Positions 23,864-32,042 of a stretch of DNA of 32,929 nucleotides are shown here, in pieces. The notes below the pieces were generated by a model, which was given only the letters and a program-made list of their open reading frames with translations, did no database searches and was not told the origin of the DNA. The stretch's first letter is position 1. Each line of letters begins with the position of its first letter. A program made the position numbers and the translations under genes. The stretch is from Chamaesiphon sp. GL140_3_metabinner_50. GTDB taxonomy: Bacteria; Cyanobacteriota; Cyanobacteriia; Cyanobacteriales; Chamaesiphonaceae. The stretch is taken from positions 1 to 32,929 of the forward strand of contig NZ_JANYJC010000251.1 of assembly GCF_025361915.1 (NCBI RefSeq). Direction: 5' to 3'.

Positions 23864-25279
23864 ATGAGGATGCTGCAAAAATCGGATGGACTGCTAGGGT
23901 GGAATACTTGGCGAATGGGGCTAATTTTGGGAGCGATGGCGTTGCTCGGTACTGGGGTTCCCGTCTATATCAATCGACAGCAAGAACAAACAGCCGCAGA
24001 TAACAAAGCCCAACAGACAGCCGTAGTCGCGCCTACAACCGTGACAGCATTGGGAAAATTGGCACCCAAAGGGGAAGTCATTAAGCTATCTGCGCCGACA
24101 TCTAACGAAGGCGTAAAAATCGAGAAACTGTTGGTGGCGGAAGGGGCGACAGTTAAAGCCGGACAGTTAATCGCGATTTTGGATAGTCAGGGACGCTTGC
24201 AAGCGGCGGTAAATGAAGCTAAAGCCAAAGTCAGCGTCGCCGAGGCAAGTCTGGTAAAAGTCAAAGCTGGAGCCAAGCAGGGCGAAATTAACGCTCAAAA
24301 AGCGACAATTGGCAAACTCAAAGCAGAACGGGAAACGGGCATAGAAGCCCAGCAAGCGACAATTGCCAGAGTAATGACGGAAACAGCCACTCAAATCGAA
24401 GCCCAGCAAGCGACAGTTGCCAGAGTAGTGGCGGAAACCACCACCCAAATCGAAGCCCAGACAGGAGCCATTGCCGAAGCGCAAGCTGGACTGGTTAACG
24501 CTCAAGCTGAGGATAACCGTTATGCGACTCTGGCTCTACAAGGAGCGGTTTCGGCATCTAGCGGCGATAGTAAGCGGTTGATTTTACAAACAGCACAGCA
24601 GAGAGTAAATCAGGCACAAGCAAATTTAAAACGCATTACATCTTCGGGGCAGCAACAATTAGCCGAAGCGCAAGCTAATTTACGCCGGATTCAAACATCG
24701 GGACAACAACAGATTGTTGAAGCAAAAGCTAATTTGCGAAAGCTCGAAACATCGACACAACAGCAGATTAAAGAAAGTCAATTTACGCTCGATAAAATTG
24801 CTGAAGTACGTCCGGTCGATGTCATGTCTGCCGAAGTAGATATCCAAAGTGCGATTGCATCTTTAAAACGTGCTGAAGAAAATCTCGCTCAAGCGAGTAT
24901 TAAGTCGCCCCAAGATGGTCAGATCTTGGCAGTTTTTGCCCGTCCGGGGGAAGTAGTTGGCACTAATGGCATCGCCGATCTCGGTCAAACCACTCAAATG
25001 TATGGAGTGGTAGAAGTTTACCAAAGTGATGTCAATAAAATTCGAGTCGGACAGAAAGTAAAGATCGCCAGTAATTCTCTACCTGGAGAACTAAAAGGAA
25101 CTGTAGAAAAAGTTGGCATTCAAGTTAAGCGTCAAAATGTAATTAATGCCGACCCGACTAGTAATATTGACGATCGCATCATTGAAGTTCATGCGGTCTT
25201 AGACGCGGCATCCAGTCAAAAGGCTGCTAAGTTTACTAACTTACAAATTAAAGCAGTCATCGATATTGATGCTCGGTAA
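23864..25279 (+). CDS. devB: DevB-family membrane fusion protein of an ABC exporter
   Basis: A 471-residue periplasmic adaptor (HlyD type) linking an inner-membrane ABC pump to an outer-membrane channel. An N-terminal membrane helix (residues about 15-35, MGLILGAMALLGTGVPVYI) precedes a lipoyl half-motif (GEVIKLSAPTSNEGVKIEKL then EGATVKAGQLIAILDSQG), a long Ala/Gln-rich coiled coil, the second lipoyl half (ASIKSPQDGQILAVFARPGE) and a beta-barrel domain. The coiled coil contains two sets of 18-residue tandem repeats. In heterocyst-formers DevBCA exports envelope glycolipids; homologs elsewhere export other lipids or stress compounds, so the substrate here is unknown. First gene of the TetR-controlled operon. 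Confidence 0.92.
   Translation: MRMLQKSDGLLGWNTWRMGLILGAMALLGTGVPVYINRQQEQTAADNKAQQTAVVAPTTVTALGKLAPKGEVIKLSAPTSNEGVKIEKLLVAEGATVKAGQLIAILDSQGRLQAAVNEAKAKVSVAEASLVKVKAGAKQGEINAQKATIGKLKAERETGIEAQQATIARVMTETATQIEAQQATVARVVAETTTQIEAQTGAIAEAQAGLVNAQAEDNRYATLALQGAVSASSGDSKRLILQTAQQRVNQAQANLKRITSSGQQQLAEAQANLRRIQTSGQQQIVEAKANLRKLETSTQQQIKESQFTLDKIAEVRPVDVMSAEVDIQSAIASLKRAEENLAQASIKSPQDGQILAVFARPGEVVGTNGIADLGQTTQMYGVVEVYQSDVNKIRVGQKVKIASNSLPGELKGTVEKVGIQVKRQNVINADPTSNIDDRIIEVHAVLDAASSQKAAKFTNLQIKAVIDIDAR
24341..24460 (+). repeat. 54-bp tandem repeat inside devB
   Basis: Units begin at 24341, 24395 and 24449 (offset exactly 54 bases). They encode EAQQATIARVMTETATQ, EAQQATVARVVAETTTQ and a partial third starting EAQTGAIAEAQ. 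The 18-residue period fits the helical hairpin of the adaptor. Confidence 0.85.
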
Positions 25280-25334
25280 GCTAGGGCTGAAATTACCTCA
25301 AGGTAATAATTAAGAGCCGAATAATTGATATTTT

Positions 25335-26513
25335 ATGCTGAAATTTATCCGAAACCTGACTCGCCGAACTCCACTAGGCTGGTTACAACTGACCCAACAT
25401 AAAAGCCGATTTGCAGTGGCAATTTCTGGGGTTGCATTTGCCGACTTATTAATGTTAATGCAATTAGGCTTTCAAGGTGCCTTATTCGAGAGTGCCGTTG
25501 TCTTGCACTCAAAATTAACAGCAGATATATTTATAATTAGTCCCCAAGCCTCAAATATTGGGGCAATGTCTACATTTCCACGCCGCAGACTATACCAAGC
25601 GATGGATGTAACTGGGGTAAAATCGGCAGAGCCAATGTATGTCAGTTTAGTGACTTGGAAAAATCCGCAAACTCGCGATAAGAAAAATCTGATTATTATC
25701 GGATTTAATCCCGATCGACCAATCTTTAATTTACCTGAAGTTAATAGTCAATTAGCTAAAATTAAACAATCCGATACATTATTATTCGATCGCAAGTCAC
25801 TCGGTGATTATGAAAAAGTAGTAGAGCGCGTCAATGCTGGTGAACCTGTCACTACCGAAATCGAAAGACGCACGATCTCTGTCAATGGATTATTTTCAAT
25901 CGGTGCTTCGTTTTCAGCCGATGGGCATCTGATGACAAGTGAAGATAATTATTTACGATTATTTTCTCGACAATCGCAAGGGAATATCAATGTCGGGCTG
26001 ATAACGCTCAAACCGGGTTACGACCCCGCGCAAGTAGCCCAACAATTAAAAGCTTATTTGCCTAAAGAAGATATTAAGGTGCTAACTAAGGCAAAATATA
26101 TTGCTTTTGAACGGGAACATTGGCAAAAAGAAAGACCGATTGGGGCGATTTTCAATGTCGGTGCAATTCTGGGATTCCTGGTGGGAATAATTATTGTTTA
26201 TCAAGTTTTATCGACTGATGTAAATTCTCATCTCAAAGAATATGCCACTTTCAAAGCGATGGGTTATAATAATACTTATTTGCTGGTAATTGTATTTGAA
26301 GAGGCATTAATTCTCGCCATAGCGGGCTTCCTTCCAGGTTTAATTGTATCGATCGGATTTTATAGTGTTGTCAGTGGTGCGACCAATTTACCGATCGCCA
26401 TGACAATTGCCAGAGCAACTCAGGTACTTACGGGCACTCTAATTATGTGTATTCTTTCTGGTGCAGTTGCAACGTTAAAAGTTCAAGCTGCCGACCCTGC
26501 TGATATGTTTTAA
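25335..26513 (+). CDS. devC: DevC-family ABC exporter permease
   Basis: A 392-residue FtsX/MacB-type permease. The first membrane helix lies near residues 28-50 (AVAISGVAFADLLMLMQLGF). It is followed by a large periplasmic domain (about 50-270) and three C-terminal helices (IFNVGAILGFLVGIIIVYQV, YLLVIVFEEALILAIAGFLP and the last, VLTGTLIMCILSGAVATL), with the cytoplasmic-loop motif HLKEYATFKAMGY that contacts the ATPase. It follows devB after 55 bases and is followed by devA, the canonical order. It forms the transmembrane part of the tripartite pump. Confidence 0.92.
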   Translation: MLKFIRNLTRRTPLGWLQLTQHKSRFAVAISGVAFADLLMLMQLGFQGALFESAVVLHSKLTADIFIISPQASNIGAMSTFPRRRLYQAMDVTGVKSAEPMYVSLVTWKNPQTRDKKNLIIIGFNPDRPIFNLPEVNSQLAKIKQSDTLLFDRKSLGDYEKVVERVNAGEPVTTEIERRTISVNGLFSIGASFSADGHLMTSEDNYLRLFSRQSQGNINVGLITLKPGYDPAQVAQQLKAYLPKEDIKVLTKAKYIAFEREHWQKERPIGAIFNVGAILGFLVGIIIVYQVLSTDVNSHLKEYATFKAMGYNNTYLLVIVFEEALILAIAGFLPGLIVSIGFYSVVSGATNLPIAMTIARATQVLTGTLIMCILSGAVATLKVQAADPADMF

Positions 26514-26608
26514 AAAGTTGAAAGCTGGCGACTTTCGCGACAGCCGTAGCGTAGCGTCTGGGGTAAGGAGAAGTGTTGAAAGTTGAAAGTTGAAAGCGAT
26601 CTTATTGG

Positions 26609-26653
26609 CAATTTCGCAAACAAGTATTATTTAATATCAATTTCAAAAATTAA
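26609..26653 (+). repeat. devA-like remnant between devC and devA
   Basis: Read from 26609, this stretch encodes QFRKQVLFNINFKN and then a stop. That mirrors QLRRQVLFDINLKI at codons 19-32 of devA (from 26713), with the DNA matching at about 80% over 45 bases. It is preceded by short TTGAAAG repeats (26576-26596). It is either the trace of a small duplication or the residue of an earlier devA copy. Confidence 0.7.
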
Positions 26654-26658
26654 TTATT

Positions 26659-27360
26659 ATGAGAGAACGAATAATTTCCATTTCTCACCTCAATCACTAC
26701 TTCGGCGTAGGACAACTTCGCAGACAAGTATTATTCGATATTAATCTCAAAATAAATGCTGGAGAAATTATCATTATGGCTGGGCCATCTGGTTCGGGTA
26801 AGACGACACTATTAACTCTATGCGGTGGGTTGCGATCGGCACAATCGGGTAGTTTGAAAGTGCTGGGAACGGAAATGTGTGGGGCTTCGGCAAAACAATT
26901 GACACTCGCCCGTCGGCATCATGGCTATATCTTTCAAGCCCATAATTTACATGAGAGCTTAACTGCATTACAAAATGTTAAAATGGGCTTAGAATTACAT
27001 GCTAAATATTCTGTCCGAGAAATGACCGATCGATCGATTAAAATGTTAGAATTAGTAGGACTAGGCGATCGGGTAAATTACTATCCAGACAACTTATCCG
27101 GCGGGCAAAAACAACGAGTGGCGATCGCGAGGGCACTCGTGAGCCAGCCTAAAATTCTGCTAGCAGACGAACCGACAGCCGCATTAGATAAACGATCGGG
27201 GCGCGATGTGGTAAATTTAATGCAAAAATTGGCTAAAGAACAAGGCTGTACGATTTTACTCGTAACTCACGACAATCGGATTTTAGATATCGCCGATTCG
27301 ATCGTGTATATGGAAGATGGCAAACTAGCACCAGCACCAAATTTAGTCAAGGCAACTTAA
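26659..27360 (+). CDS. devA: DevA-family ABC exporter ATP-binding protein
   Basis: A 233-residue ATPase of the LolD/MacB type. Walker A AGPSGSGKTTLLTL (about residues 41-54), the Q-loop region GYIFQAHNLHESLTA, the signature LSGGQKQRVAIARAL, Walker B ILLADEPTAALD and the H-loop LLVTHD are all intact. The start at 26659 places the family motif LNHYFGVGQL at residues 10-19. It powers export through DevC and DevB. It ends 56 bases before the Rieske gene, and no terminator is obvious between them. Confidence 0.95.
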   Translation: MRERIISISHLNHYFGVGQLRRQVLFDINLKINAGEIIIMAGPSGSGKTTLLTLCGGLRSAQSGSLKVLGTEMCGASAKQLTLARRHHGYIFQAHNLHESLTALQNVKMGLELHAKYSVREMTDRSIKMLELVGLGDRVNYYPDNLSGGQKQRVAIARALVSQPKILLADEPTAALDKRSGRDVVNLMQKLAKEQGCTILLVTHDNRILDIADSIVYMEDGKLAPAPNLVKAT

Positions 27361-27415
27361 ATATGGATGCGAACAAAAATTAGTTAAAATTGAAGTATTC
27401 GATCGATCCTTAATA

Positions 27416-27919
27416 ATGATGAAACGTCGCTCATTCCTTAGGTGTTTTAGTATTGGTTGGCTGACTAGCTGCTTTCCCATAGTTTTAGCAATCTGCACTC
27501 CCAATAAATCGATAGCTCAAACTACTACCGATCGAGATCCGGCTAAACCAGATGCGAGTAAAATAGATCCAGGTTTTACAGTCATTGGTACCGTTGCCGA
27601 TCTCGAAAAAAATGGCTATCTCCAGACTAAAGAAGTTGCAGTTTTAAGAAATCCTTATAATCTTCAAAAGTTAATTGCTGTCAATCCTAAATGTACCCAT
27701 CAAGGTTGTGATGTAAAATGGGTAGCTGAGGAGAAAAAATATACATGTCCCTGTCATAGCTCCAACTTTGAAGCCAACGGCGAAGTCATCAACGGCCCCG
27801 CAACCAAGCCTTTAACCGCCTATCCTGCTAAAATTGTTGGTACCCAAGTCCTAGTTAAAATCGTCGCCCCACCAAAACCCAACCAGAATACTCCATCTGG
27901 ACGCGGCTTTAGGCGTTAG
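27416..27919 (+). CDS. Tat-exported Rieske 2Fe-2S protein
   Basis: A 167-residue protein. The N-terminus has a twin-arginine motif (KRRSFLR) before a hydrophobic stretch, so it is predicted to be exported folded, either anchored or released after IAQ. The Rieske cluster ligands are C93 and H95 (CTHQGC) and C111 and H114 (CPCH), with C98 and C113 as the likely disulfide pair. It is shorter than the cytochrome b6f Rieske subunit and lacks its long flexible region, so it is probably a soluble Rieske-type electron carrier of unknown partner. Its stop TAG lies in a heptamer-type repeat run. Confidence 0.85.
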   Translation: MMKRRSFLRCFSIGWLTSCFPIVLAICTPNKSIAQTTTDRDPAKPDASKIDPGFTVIGTVADLEKNGYLQTKEVAVLRNPYNLQKLIAVNPKCTHQGCDVKWVAEEKKYTCPCHSSNFEANGEVINGPATKPLTAYPAKIVGTQVLVKIVAPPKPNQNTPSGRGFRR

Positions 27920-27950
27920 GCTTTAGGTGTTAGGTGTTAGGTGTTAGGCT
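27908..27950. repeat. Heptamer-type repeats at the Rieske stop
   Basis: The run reads TTTAGGCG, TTAGGCT, TTAGGTG, TTAGGTG, TTAGGTG, TTAGGCT, a degenerate array of the TTAGGTG class. The stop codon of the Rieske gene is embedded in it, as happens at nadK. Confidence 0.8.
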
Positions 27951-28041
27951 TCAGGCTTTGGAACTGCGTTCCAGGCTTTCAATAATTACACTTCTTACTT
28001 CTTACTCCTTACTCCTTACTTCTTACTCCCCTCTCCCCCTC

Positions 28042-29394
28042 ATGAGTGAAAATGCAATTCGTCCGGCGATGATTACCGGAATTATTCCCGATTCGATCGC
28101 GGCAGAAATTGGATTTACTCCTGGCGATCGATTGGTTAAAGTTAACGGTCAAAAGCCGCGCGATCTGATCGATTATCAGTTCTTATGTGCGGATGAATTG
28201 CTGGATTTAGAAGTATTAGATGCTAAGGGAAAAGCGCACCAGATCGAGATCGAGAAGGATTATGACGAAGATTTGGGACTAGAATTCGAGTCGGCTTTAT
28301 TCGATGGGTTGATTCAGTGTAATAATAAGTGCCCCTTTTGTTTTATCGACCAACAACCTCCCGGAAAACGCGAATCTTTATACTTTAAAGATGATGATTA
28401 TCGGTTGAGCTTCTTATATGGTAGCTACTTAACGCTGACCAATCTCAGCACCAAAGAATGGGATCGGATCGCCCAGATGCGGCTTTCGCCCCTGTATGTT
28501 TCCGTTCATGCTACCGAGCCAGAAATTCGATCGCAACTGCTGAAAAATGCCCGTGCGGGCGAGATTATGAACCAACTGAAATGGTTTGAGTCTCACCGCC
28601 TGGAAATTCACGCTCAGGTAGTATTATGTCCGGGGATTAACGACGGCGCGCATCTGGAACGTACCATCCGCGATTTAGCCAGCTTCCATCATGGCGATAC
28701 TCCTGCCGTGGCTTCTGTCGCCGTCGTTCCCGTCGGCTTGACGCGGTTTCGTCCCAACCTGACCGAACTTTCGCCCGTCACGCCGGAAGTCGCCAGAGTT
28801 GTTATCGCCCAAGTCGAGAGCTTGCAACAAGAATTTAAAGAAAAATTTGGTTCTACCTTCGTCTGGTTAGCCGATGAATGGTATCTAATTGCTGGCATAG
28901 AGCTACCCCCCAGCGATTATTATGAAGATTATCCCCAACTCGGCAACGGTGTCGGTTCGATTCGTCGCTTCTTGGATGAATTTGCCCAAGAAATTGCCGA
29001 ATGGGAGATTACCGAACTAAATCCCCCTCACACCTGTACCTGGGTCGTCGGCAATGCCGTCGAGAATGCCTTCCAGCCCATCGTTAACCAGTTAAACCAA
29101 GTACCAGGTCTACAGGTTAACTTAGTCGCCATTGCCAGTCAATATTGGGGGCAACAGATGACAGTTACCGGGCTAGTCACCGGGCAAGATTTACTTGCCG
29201 AGCTGCCAGGGCGAGATTTAGGCGATCGCATCCTGATTCCTAGCGTCATGCTCAAACACGACGAAGATAAATTTCTCGATGATGTTACACTCGGCGAATT
29301 AGCCCAAAAATTACAAGTTCCCCTCATTCCTGTCAGTGGGATTCCAGATTTTCTGGAGAAACTAGGGGAAAATAGATCTGGGATTAATAGCTGA
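28042..29394 (+). CDS. PDZ/radical-SAM protein (DUF512, cyanobacterial FeS oxidoreductase family)
   Basis: A protein of about 450 residues. The start is set at 28042 (MSENAIRPAMITGIIPDS), because upstream in-frame sequence is repetitive TTACTCC-type DNA. An N-terminal PDZ-like domain (IAAEIGFTPGDRLVKVNG) precedes the radical-SAM-like cluster C93-x3-C97-x2-C100 (CNNKCPFCFIDQQPPG) and the DUF512 C-terminal half (ADEWYLIAGIELPPSDYYED, LGNGVGSIRRFLDEF). It matches the cyanobacteria-specific putative FeS oxidoreductase family. The substrate is unknown. It may be regarded as an independent gene within the exporter neighbourhood. Confidence 0.9.
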   Translation: MSENAIRPAMITGIIPDSIAAEIGFTPGDRLVKVNGQKPRDLIDYQFLCADELLDLEVLDAKGKAHQIEIEKDYDEDLGLEFESALFDGLIQCNNKCPFCFIDQQPPGKRESLYFKDDDYRLSFLYGSYLTLTNLSTKEWDRIAQMRLSPLYVSVHATEPEIRSQLLKNARAGEIMNQLKWFESHRLEIHAQVVLCPGINDGAHLERTIRDLASFHHGDTPAVASVAVVPVGLTRFRPNLTELSPVTPEVARVVIAQVESLQQEFKEKFGSTFVWLADEWYLIAGIELPPSDYYEDYPQLGNGVGSIRRFLDEFAQEIAEWEITELNPPHTCTWVVGNAVENAFQPIVNQLNQVPGLQVNLVAIASQYWGQQMTVTGLVTGQDLLAELPGRDLGDRILIPSVMLKHDEDKFLDDVTLGELAQKLQVPLIPVSGIPDFLEKLGENRSGINS

Positions 29395-29461
29395 TATCTG
29401 GGGCGATGAGATCGCCCGATCGCATCCCCTCTCTTCTAGCAATTTTATCAACAAATCAAAT

Positions 29462-31057
29462 ATGCTAACCTCGATCGAATTCATCCATCTACTCGATACC
29501 CGCATTGCCGCTTACCGAAAACTGAGTCGAACCGCCAACTTACAGATTAGGTACACTCACAGCCAGCAGCAACGTGTCATCAGATTACAAGCGATTTGGG
29601 CGATTATTGCAGTGAGTGTAGGTAGTTTGGGACAAATTGCCCCCGTCCGAGCCAATACTCTAGATTTAGTTGGCATCCGTTACAGTCTAGAATTAGCTAC
29701 CAACAACCGAGCCAACCTCAATCCACCCACGCACCTCGCCCAAAAGACCACCACCCCAGCATCGTACTCCGATATTAAGCTGCCCAACAATCTCAACCTG
29801 CCCAAAACCGGGGCTGAAGTACAGATTACAGGCAACCAATCGATTACCCTGCAACAAGCACTCGATCTGGCTCTTCGCAACAACCGTCAAATTCAAGCCG
29901 CACGTTTAACAGTCGATCGATCGCAAACCGGAATTCGCCAAGCTCAAGCCGCTCAAGCCATTACAGTTGGATTGAGAGGCACCCTCCAAAATCAGGGTTC
30001 GCCGCTAATTATTGGCAACCAGCCTCAATTTGGCAACTCCAATAGCACCGATGCCAGCGGGACGCTGCAAGCTAATTACAACATCCTCAGTGCGGGTCGC
30101 AATCAGAGTCAAGTTCGCGCCGCCGAAGAACAAGTCAGATTCGACAGACTCGACTTGGTCAGAATCGAGCAACTCGTACGCGGTCAAGTCAATAGTGCCT
30201 ATTACGATCTCCAATCTGCCGATTCGTTAGTCATCATCAACCAAGCCGCCGTGCGAGATGCCACCCGCAGTTTGAGCGACGCTCAACTTCAAGAGCGAGC
30301 TGGTGTCGGCACTAGATTTGACATCCTCCGCGCTCAAGTTCAACTGGCTACCGCCAATCAAGATCTGACCAACGCTCAAGGTCAACAACAGACAGCTCGC
30401 AAACGCATCGCCCAAATTTTGGTTGTCGATAGCAACACCGAATTTAGAGCCGCCGATCCGGTCAAAGAATTAGGTAGCTGGGGCTACTCGCTAGAAGATA
30501 GCATCGTCACCGCGTTAAAAAATCGCCCCGAACTCCAGCAACAACTCGTGCTCCGCAGCATCAGCGAACAACAAGGCATCATTGCCGCATCGGCTGACTC
30601 GCCACAGGTTAATCTATTTGCTAACTATACTCTGGGCAAGAGCCTGAGCAGCTCTGTTGCCGCCCAAGACAACTACAGCCTTGGCGCACAATTAAGCTGG
30701 AACTTCTTCGATGGTGGCTCCGCCAGAGCGGGTGCCGACCGCGAGCAAATCAGCCAAACTATTTTTGAAAATCAGTTTACTACCAACCGCAATCAAATTC
30801 GGTTTGAAGTCGAGCAAGCCTTCTATAGCCTCGGCTCCAATCAAAAAAACATCGGCACCGCTACCCAAGCACTCCAGCAAGCCGAAGAAAGCCTCAAACT
30901 AGCTCGGCTGCGCTTTCAAGCAGGGGTCGGCACTCAAACCGATGTCATTCAAGCCCAAACCGAACTCGCCCGCGCTCGTGGTAATCGCATCTCTGCAATT
31001 ATCAACTATAATCGCTCTTTGTCTAATCTCCGGACGGCGACCTTGTTAGCGGAGTAA
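29462..31057 (+). CDS. TolC-family outer-membrane efflux protein
   Basis: A 531-residue outer-membrane channel. An unusually long N-terminal extension with an internal hydrophobic segment (RLQAIWAIIAVSVGSLGQIA then PVRA, about residues 39-62) acts as the signal peptide; a start closer to it is possible. Two OEP repeats follow (SITLQQALDLALRNNRQIQA and its partner SLEDSIVTALKNRPELQQQL), with long helical stretches and beta strands (LSWNFFDGGSARAGADREQI). It lies 4.2 kb downstream of devB on the same strand and is a good candidate for the channel used by DevBCA. Confidence 0.9.
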   Translation: MLTSIEFIHLLDTRIAAYRKLSRTANLQIRYTHSQQQRVIRLQAIWAIIAVSVGSLGQIAPVRANTLDLVGIRYSLELATNNRANLNPPTHLAQKTTTPASYSDIKLPNNLNLPKTGAEVQITGNQSITLQQALDLALRNNRQIQAARLTVDRSQTGIRQAQAAQAITVGLRGTLQNQGSPLIIGNQPQFGNSNSTDASGTLQANYNILSAGRNQSQVRAAEEQVRFDRLDLVRIEQLVRGQVNSAYYDLQSADSLVIINQAAVRDATRSLSDAQLQERAGVGTRFDILRAQVQLATANQDLTNAQGQQQTARKRIAQILVVDSNTEFRAADPVKELGSWGYSLEDSIVTALKNRPELQQQLVLRSISEQQGIIAASADSPQVNLFANYTLGKSLSSSVAAQDNYSLGAQLSWNFFDGGSARAGADREQISQTIFENQFTTNRNQIRFEVEQAFYSLGSNQKNIGTATQALQQAEESLKLARLRFQAGVGTQTDVIQAQTELARARGNRISAIINYNRSLSNLRTATLLAE

Positions 31058-31072
31058 GGAGATGGGAGATGG

Positions 31073-31115
31073 GTATTAGGCTTTAGGTATTAGGCTTTAG
31101 GTATTAGGTATTAGG
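31073..31115. repeat. Heptamer-type repeats after the TolC gene
   Basis: Alternating TTAGGCT and TTAGGTA units form a degenerate run. A mirrored-strand run (CCTAACACCTAAAACCTAATACC) continues near 31163-31187, so the two can pair into a hairpin. Confidence 0.75.
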
Positions 31116-31263
31116 CAAAGCAGTCGATAATTCGATCCTGACTCATATCCTCTCTTCAACTCCTAACACCTAAAACCTAATACCTAATCTACCCCCTTGG
31201 CAAAACTGTCAAATATCTTAATAATCCTTAATAGGGCATAAATTATTTTTAGGGGTATATGAG

Positions 31264-31560
31264 ATGAGTGCGATTAAATTTATCAAAGAGAACAAGGAAA
31301 TTATCGTCGCACAGGGGTCAAATCTGCGCGAGAAGGCGGTGCAAAACCAAATTGATATCTACACCTTCAAAGGGAAGCTGATGAACTGTGGTGGCTACGG
31401 TCAATGTGGGATGTGTGGCGTGGAGATCGTTGAAGGGATGGAAAATCTCTCGCCGCGTACGGATTTTGAGAACCGTAAATTGGCAAAAAAACCCGATAAC
31501 TATCGCCTTGCGTGTCAAACCATCGTCAATGGCCCAGTGTGCGTAAATACTAAGCCTTAG
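31264..31560 (+). CDS. Small 2Fe-2S ferredoxin
   Basis: A 98-residue plant-type ferredoxin-fold protein. The cluster ligands are C42, C48, C51 and C84 ([10 protein letters not shown] then LACQ). The spacing C-x5-C-x2-C-x32-C differs slightly from the photosynthetic PetF (C-x4-C-x2-C), so this is not the main photosystem I ferredoxin. The last cysteine, C93, is extra. It is encoded just before psbM. A GGGG-containing ribosome binding site lies about 10 bases upstream of the ATG. The electron partner is unknown. Confidence 0.88.
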   Translation: MSAIKFIKENKEIIVAQGSNLREKAVQNQIDIYTFKGKLMNCGGYGQCGMCGVEIVEGMENLSPRTDFENRKLAKKPDNYRLACQTIVNGPVCVNTKP

Positions 31561-31721
31561 TTTCGGCTCCAGATCGCTAGCGAGGATATATCTACTCCTC
31601 TCTGGCTGGATGTAGCGATCGAGCGCAGGATGTTAAATCTTTACCCTACTGCCTAGACCTTCTCTGAAAATGATATTCTAGTACAGGTAAGCAATAATAA
31701 TACTTTATAGGAATTACGCTA

Positions 31722-31838
31722 ATGCAAACTAACGATTTAGGTTTTGTCGCCAGCCTGTTATTCGTCCTAGTGCCAACAATTTTCCTGATTATTCTCTTTA
31801 TTCAAACCAATAGTCGCGATACTGGTTCTGATTCATAG
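31722..31838 (+). CDS. psbM: Photosystem II reaction centre protein M
   Basis: A 38-residue single-span membrane protein: MQTNDLGFVASLLFVLVPTI is followed by FLIILFIQTNSRD and a short hydrophilic tail. PsbM sits at the monomer-monomer interface of the photosystem II dimer in the thylakoid membrane. The length and the N-terminal sequence are typical. A strong terminator follows within 25 bases, and the gene stands alone after the ferredoxin gene. Confidence 0.96.
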   Translation: MQTNDLGFVASLLFVLVPTIFLIILFIQTNSRDTGSDS

Positions 31839-31862
31839 ATATTTAATATTTCTAATCGACAC

Positions 31863-31902
31863 AAAAGACTGCTAAGAGATTTACTCTCAGCAGTCTTTTT
31901 TA
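31863..31902 (+). terminator. Rho-independent terminator of psbM
   Basis: AAAAGACTGCTAAGAG and CTCTCAGCAGTCTTTT pair as a 16-bp stem with one mismatch around a 5-base loop, ending in a run of six T. It starts 24 bases past the psbM stop. Confidence 0.9.
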
Positions 31903-32042
31903 AGGCAATAAGATCTAGGATTTAGGAGATAACGACCTCAAGCCTAGCTGGTAGGCACTGCCCACCCTACTGGCTACTAATAGCTATACCTAAAACCTAA
32001 CACCCATCTCACTAAAAACCCATAGACTCGCAACTTGGGTTA

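Noticed and set aside
24167-24505. 112-codon minus-strand frame opposite devB
   Set aside because: It is a reading-frame shadow of the repetitive coiled-coil coding sequence; its own internal repeats simply mirror those of devB.
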